From contig NZ_JANKBI010000008.1 in the NCBI RefSeq assembly GCF_024622195.1, positions 62,001-126,000 on the forward strand: a stretch of 64,000 bases of DNA. The letters are read 5' to 3'. The notes under the pieces were generated by a model. That model made no database searches. It saw only the letters and a list, made by a program, of their open reading frames with translations, and was not told the DNA's origin. The position numbers were made by a program, and so were the translations under genes. Each line of letters opens with the position of its first letter. Position 1 is the first letter of the stretch. This stretch comes from Murimonas intestini. GTDB lineage: Bacteria > Bacillota > Clostridia > Lachnospirales > Lachnospiraceae. Below are positions 62,110 through 64,000 of the stretch, piece after piece.

Positions 62110-63900
62110 TTATTTGTAAAGCGGACCATATGTTGAGCAGGCTCTGTAATCAGCGCCTTCTTTGTCCATGCCAAATGCATTCCATGATGCAGGTCTGAAG
62201 ATCTTGTCTTCCGGAACATTGTGCATAGCAACCGGGATTCTCAGCATTGAACACATTGTGATAAGGTCAGCTCCGATATGTCCGTAGCTGATTGCACCAT
62301 GGTTAGCGCCCCAGTTATTCATTACATCATAAGCTGTCTTGAATGCTCCTTCGCCTGTTGTTCTCGGTGCAAACCATGTACATGGCCATGTATAGTCTGT
62401 TCTCTTCCAGAGCTTGTCAGAAACCTCTTCCGGAAGATTAACTGTCCAGCCTTCTGCGATCTGCAGCATCGGTCCTAAGCCCTTTACAAGGTTAAGACGG
62501 ATCATTGTTGCAGGCATCTCAGCTCTTGTCACGAAACGTGATGAATATCCGCCTCCACGGAAGTATCCGTTGTCAGCTGCATTCCAGGTAGTAGCAGCCA
62601 TGATGGCATCCTGATCTGCTTCTGTTACATTCCACCATTCTTTCATAACGCCGTTGCCATTCTCATCTTTAGCTTCGCCGCATGCATCCAGGCAGGCTGC
62701 ACCGGAGTTGATCAGATGGATGAATCCGCCAGCATCTTTCGCTACGCCTTCCAGATCGTATCCTGTAGCTTTCTTAACTGCTTCCGGGCTCCAGTATGTA
62801 CGCACATCAGCAAAAATCTGAGCTCTGTTTGTGAGGAGCTTCATGAACATCATGCCAAGTCCGTTTAATACGTCATTCTCTGTAGCAAGAATATATGGCT
62901 CTCTTGCTCCGTTCCAGTCAAAGGATGTATTCAGAACTGCTTCAGCGAAGTCACCGTTCGGATAGAAGTCTGTCCACTGTCTCTGTCCCTGGAATCCGGC
63001 AGCGATCGCATTATGTCCGATAGCTTCCTCGGAGAATTTAGCATCCAGGTTTTTATTTCCGTTCATCAGGTCTTTTACGATAACTGCCATCTTAACAACA
63101 AACTCGAACTGTTTTTCTTTCTCTTCCTGGGAAGCCTGCAGTTCTTCTGGGTTCTTGTCAAAACCGATATTGCATTTTTCTTTAGCCCATGCAAGAGCTT
63201 TCTGGAATTCTGCCTCGTCATAAATGCCTTCTGTCATACGGCGGATGATTTCCACTTCGTCAACAGATTCTACACGCATGCCTAAGTAGGACTCGATAAA
63301 GTCTGAATCAATGATAGATCCGCCGATACCCATACAGATAGAACCGATCTGTAAGTAGGATTTTCCTCTCATGGAAGCTGCTGCAACTGCCGCGCGGCCG
63401 AATCTTAATAATTTTTCTTTTACGTCTTCAGGAATTTCCGTGTCATCTGCATCACATACGTCATGTCCGTAGATACCGAATGCTGGAAGTCCCTTCTGTG
63501 CATGTGTAGCCAGAACTGATGCAAGGTAAACTGCGCCAGGTCTCTCTGTTCCGTTGAATCCCCATACAGCCTTGATGGTCTGCGGATCCATATCCATTGT
63601 CTCTGCTCCGTAGCACCAGCATGGTGTTACAGTCACTGTAATGTCAACACCTTCTTTTCTGAACTTTTCAGCACAGGCTGCTGTCTCGCCTACACGTCCG
63701 ATCGTAGAATCAGCGATGACAACCTTTACCGGTTCACCGTTTGAATATTTTAAATTCTCTTCGAATAATTTAGCTGCTGATTTAGCCATGTTCATTGTCT
63801 GCTCTTCCAGAGAACCTCTAACGTCCAGGGCACCCCTGCGTCCATCAATGGTTGGTCTGATTCCGATAACTGGATAACCGCCGATTAATCTGCTTTCTGC
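62110..63900 (-). CDS. fucI: L-fucose isomerase
   Basis: 596 residues, the size of E. coli FucI. Converts L-fucose to L-fuculose, and commonly D-arabinose to D-ribulose, with a metal ion. GYPVIGIRPTIDGRRGALDV at the N-terminus, GSICMGIGGSIIDS, and WNGAREPYILATENDVLNGL (with the metal-binding Glu and Asp) are diagnostic. The start at 63900 (MAESRLIGG) has GGAGGAGA upstream; the frame extends 16 codons further. No fuculokinase or aldolase gene is in view, but the sequence ends just upstream. Confidence 0.95.
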   Translation of the reverse strand, partial: AESRLIGGYPVIGIRPTIDGRRGALDVRGSLEEQTMNMAKSAAKLFEENLKYSNGEPVKVVIADSTIGRVGETAACAEKFRKEGVDITVTVTPCWCYGAETMDMDPQTIKAVWGFNGTERPGAVYLASVLATHAQKGLPAFGIYGHDVCDADDTEIPEDVKEKLLRFGRAAVAAASMRGKSYLQIGSICMGIGGSIIDSDFIESYLGMRVESVDEVEIIRRMTEGIYDEAEFQKALAWAKEKCNIGFDKNPEELQASQEEKEKQFEFVVKMAVIVKDLMNGNKNLDAKFSEEAIGHNAIAAGFQGQRQWTDFYPNGDFAEAVLNTSFDWNGAREPYILATENDVLNGLGMMFMKLLTNRAQIFADVRTYWSPEAVKKATGYDLEGVAKDAGGFIHLINSGAACLDACGEAKDENGNGVMKEWWNVTEADQDAIMAATTWNAADNGYFRGGGYSSRFVTRAEMPATMIRLNLVKGLGPMLQIAEGWTVNLPEEVSDKLWKRTDYTWPCTWFAPRTTGEGAFKTAYDVMNNWGANHGAISYGHIGADLITMCSMLRIPVAMHNVPEDKIFRPASWNAFGMDKEGADYRACSTYGPLYK

Positions 63901-64000
63901 CATTTCAATCTCCTCCATTTGTTTAAATAATTGGGTTTGTTTATACATTTTAACTAATGCGCCTAATTCCGGTCCGCATTTTATGTACTAATTATACAAC

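Noticed and set aside
62037..62198. Plus-strand 53-codon frame with AGGAGG ten bases ahead of an ATG
   Set aside because: Most of it is antisense to the end of fucI, composition is not protein-like, and the AGGAGG lies in the gap beside the glycosidase leader; chance is the better explanation.

Overview
The window looks like a chromosomal piece of a Lachnospiraceae-type Clostridium (Firmicutes). The signs are AGGAGG-type ribosome sites, TTGACA/TATAAT promoters, two T-box leaders, YesMN-controlled CUT1 sugar transport genes and a recR-ybaB-dnaX cluster. Species cannot be named from the sequence alone. The left edge cuts a HelD gene; the right edge lies just upstream of an L-fucose isomerase.

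Region 1 (about 1.3-18.4 kb) is an accessory, defence-rich region. It holds McrBC with an EVE-like insert in the McrB motor, a VOC/P-loop kinase pair, an HNH nuclease, an alcohol dehydrogenase, a tail of a DUF1016 nuclease, a penicillin-binding-type serine hydrolase, about 1.4 kb of decayed fragments with hairpin repeats, a Gabija pair (gajA, gajB), an intact DUF1016/YhcG nuclease, and remnants of a large serine recombinase and an IS66 element. It stops at the 3' end of an rlmD/rumA-type rRNA methyltransferase gene. A second, diverged rumA-like tail lies beyond gajB, so the Gabija/DUF1016 segment reads as the eroded cargo of a serine-recombinase element inserted in rumA. Related hairpins separate the modules.

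Region 2 (18.6-32.5 kb) is mostly core: rumA; a CstA-family carrier behind an apparent isoleucine T-box; an AraC/GyrI-like regulator; dnaX-ybaB-recR; an ATP-type phosphofructokinase; tRNA-Ser(CGA); a BvgS-like hybrid kinase; and a regulator with two GntR-type DNA-binding domains.

Region 3 (32.7-44.2 kb) is one minus-strand glycan locus: solute-binding lipoprotein, two permeases, GH172 (DUF2961), GH38 alpha-mannosidase, sensor kinase YesM and response regulator YesN.

Region 4 (44.2-64 kb) mixes cyclic-di-GMP signalling (a diguanylate cyclase/EAL pair and a third EAL protein) with metabolism: YeiH exporter with divergent LysR regulator, NudC, a DUF1848 protein, a PPi-type phosphofructokinase, ProS behind a proline T-box, a 54-residue hypothetical protein, a GH106-like glycosidase and FucI.
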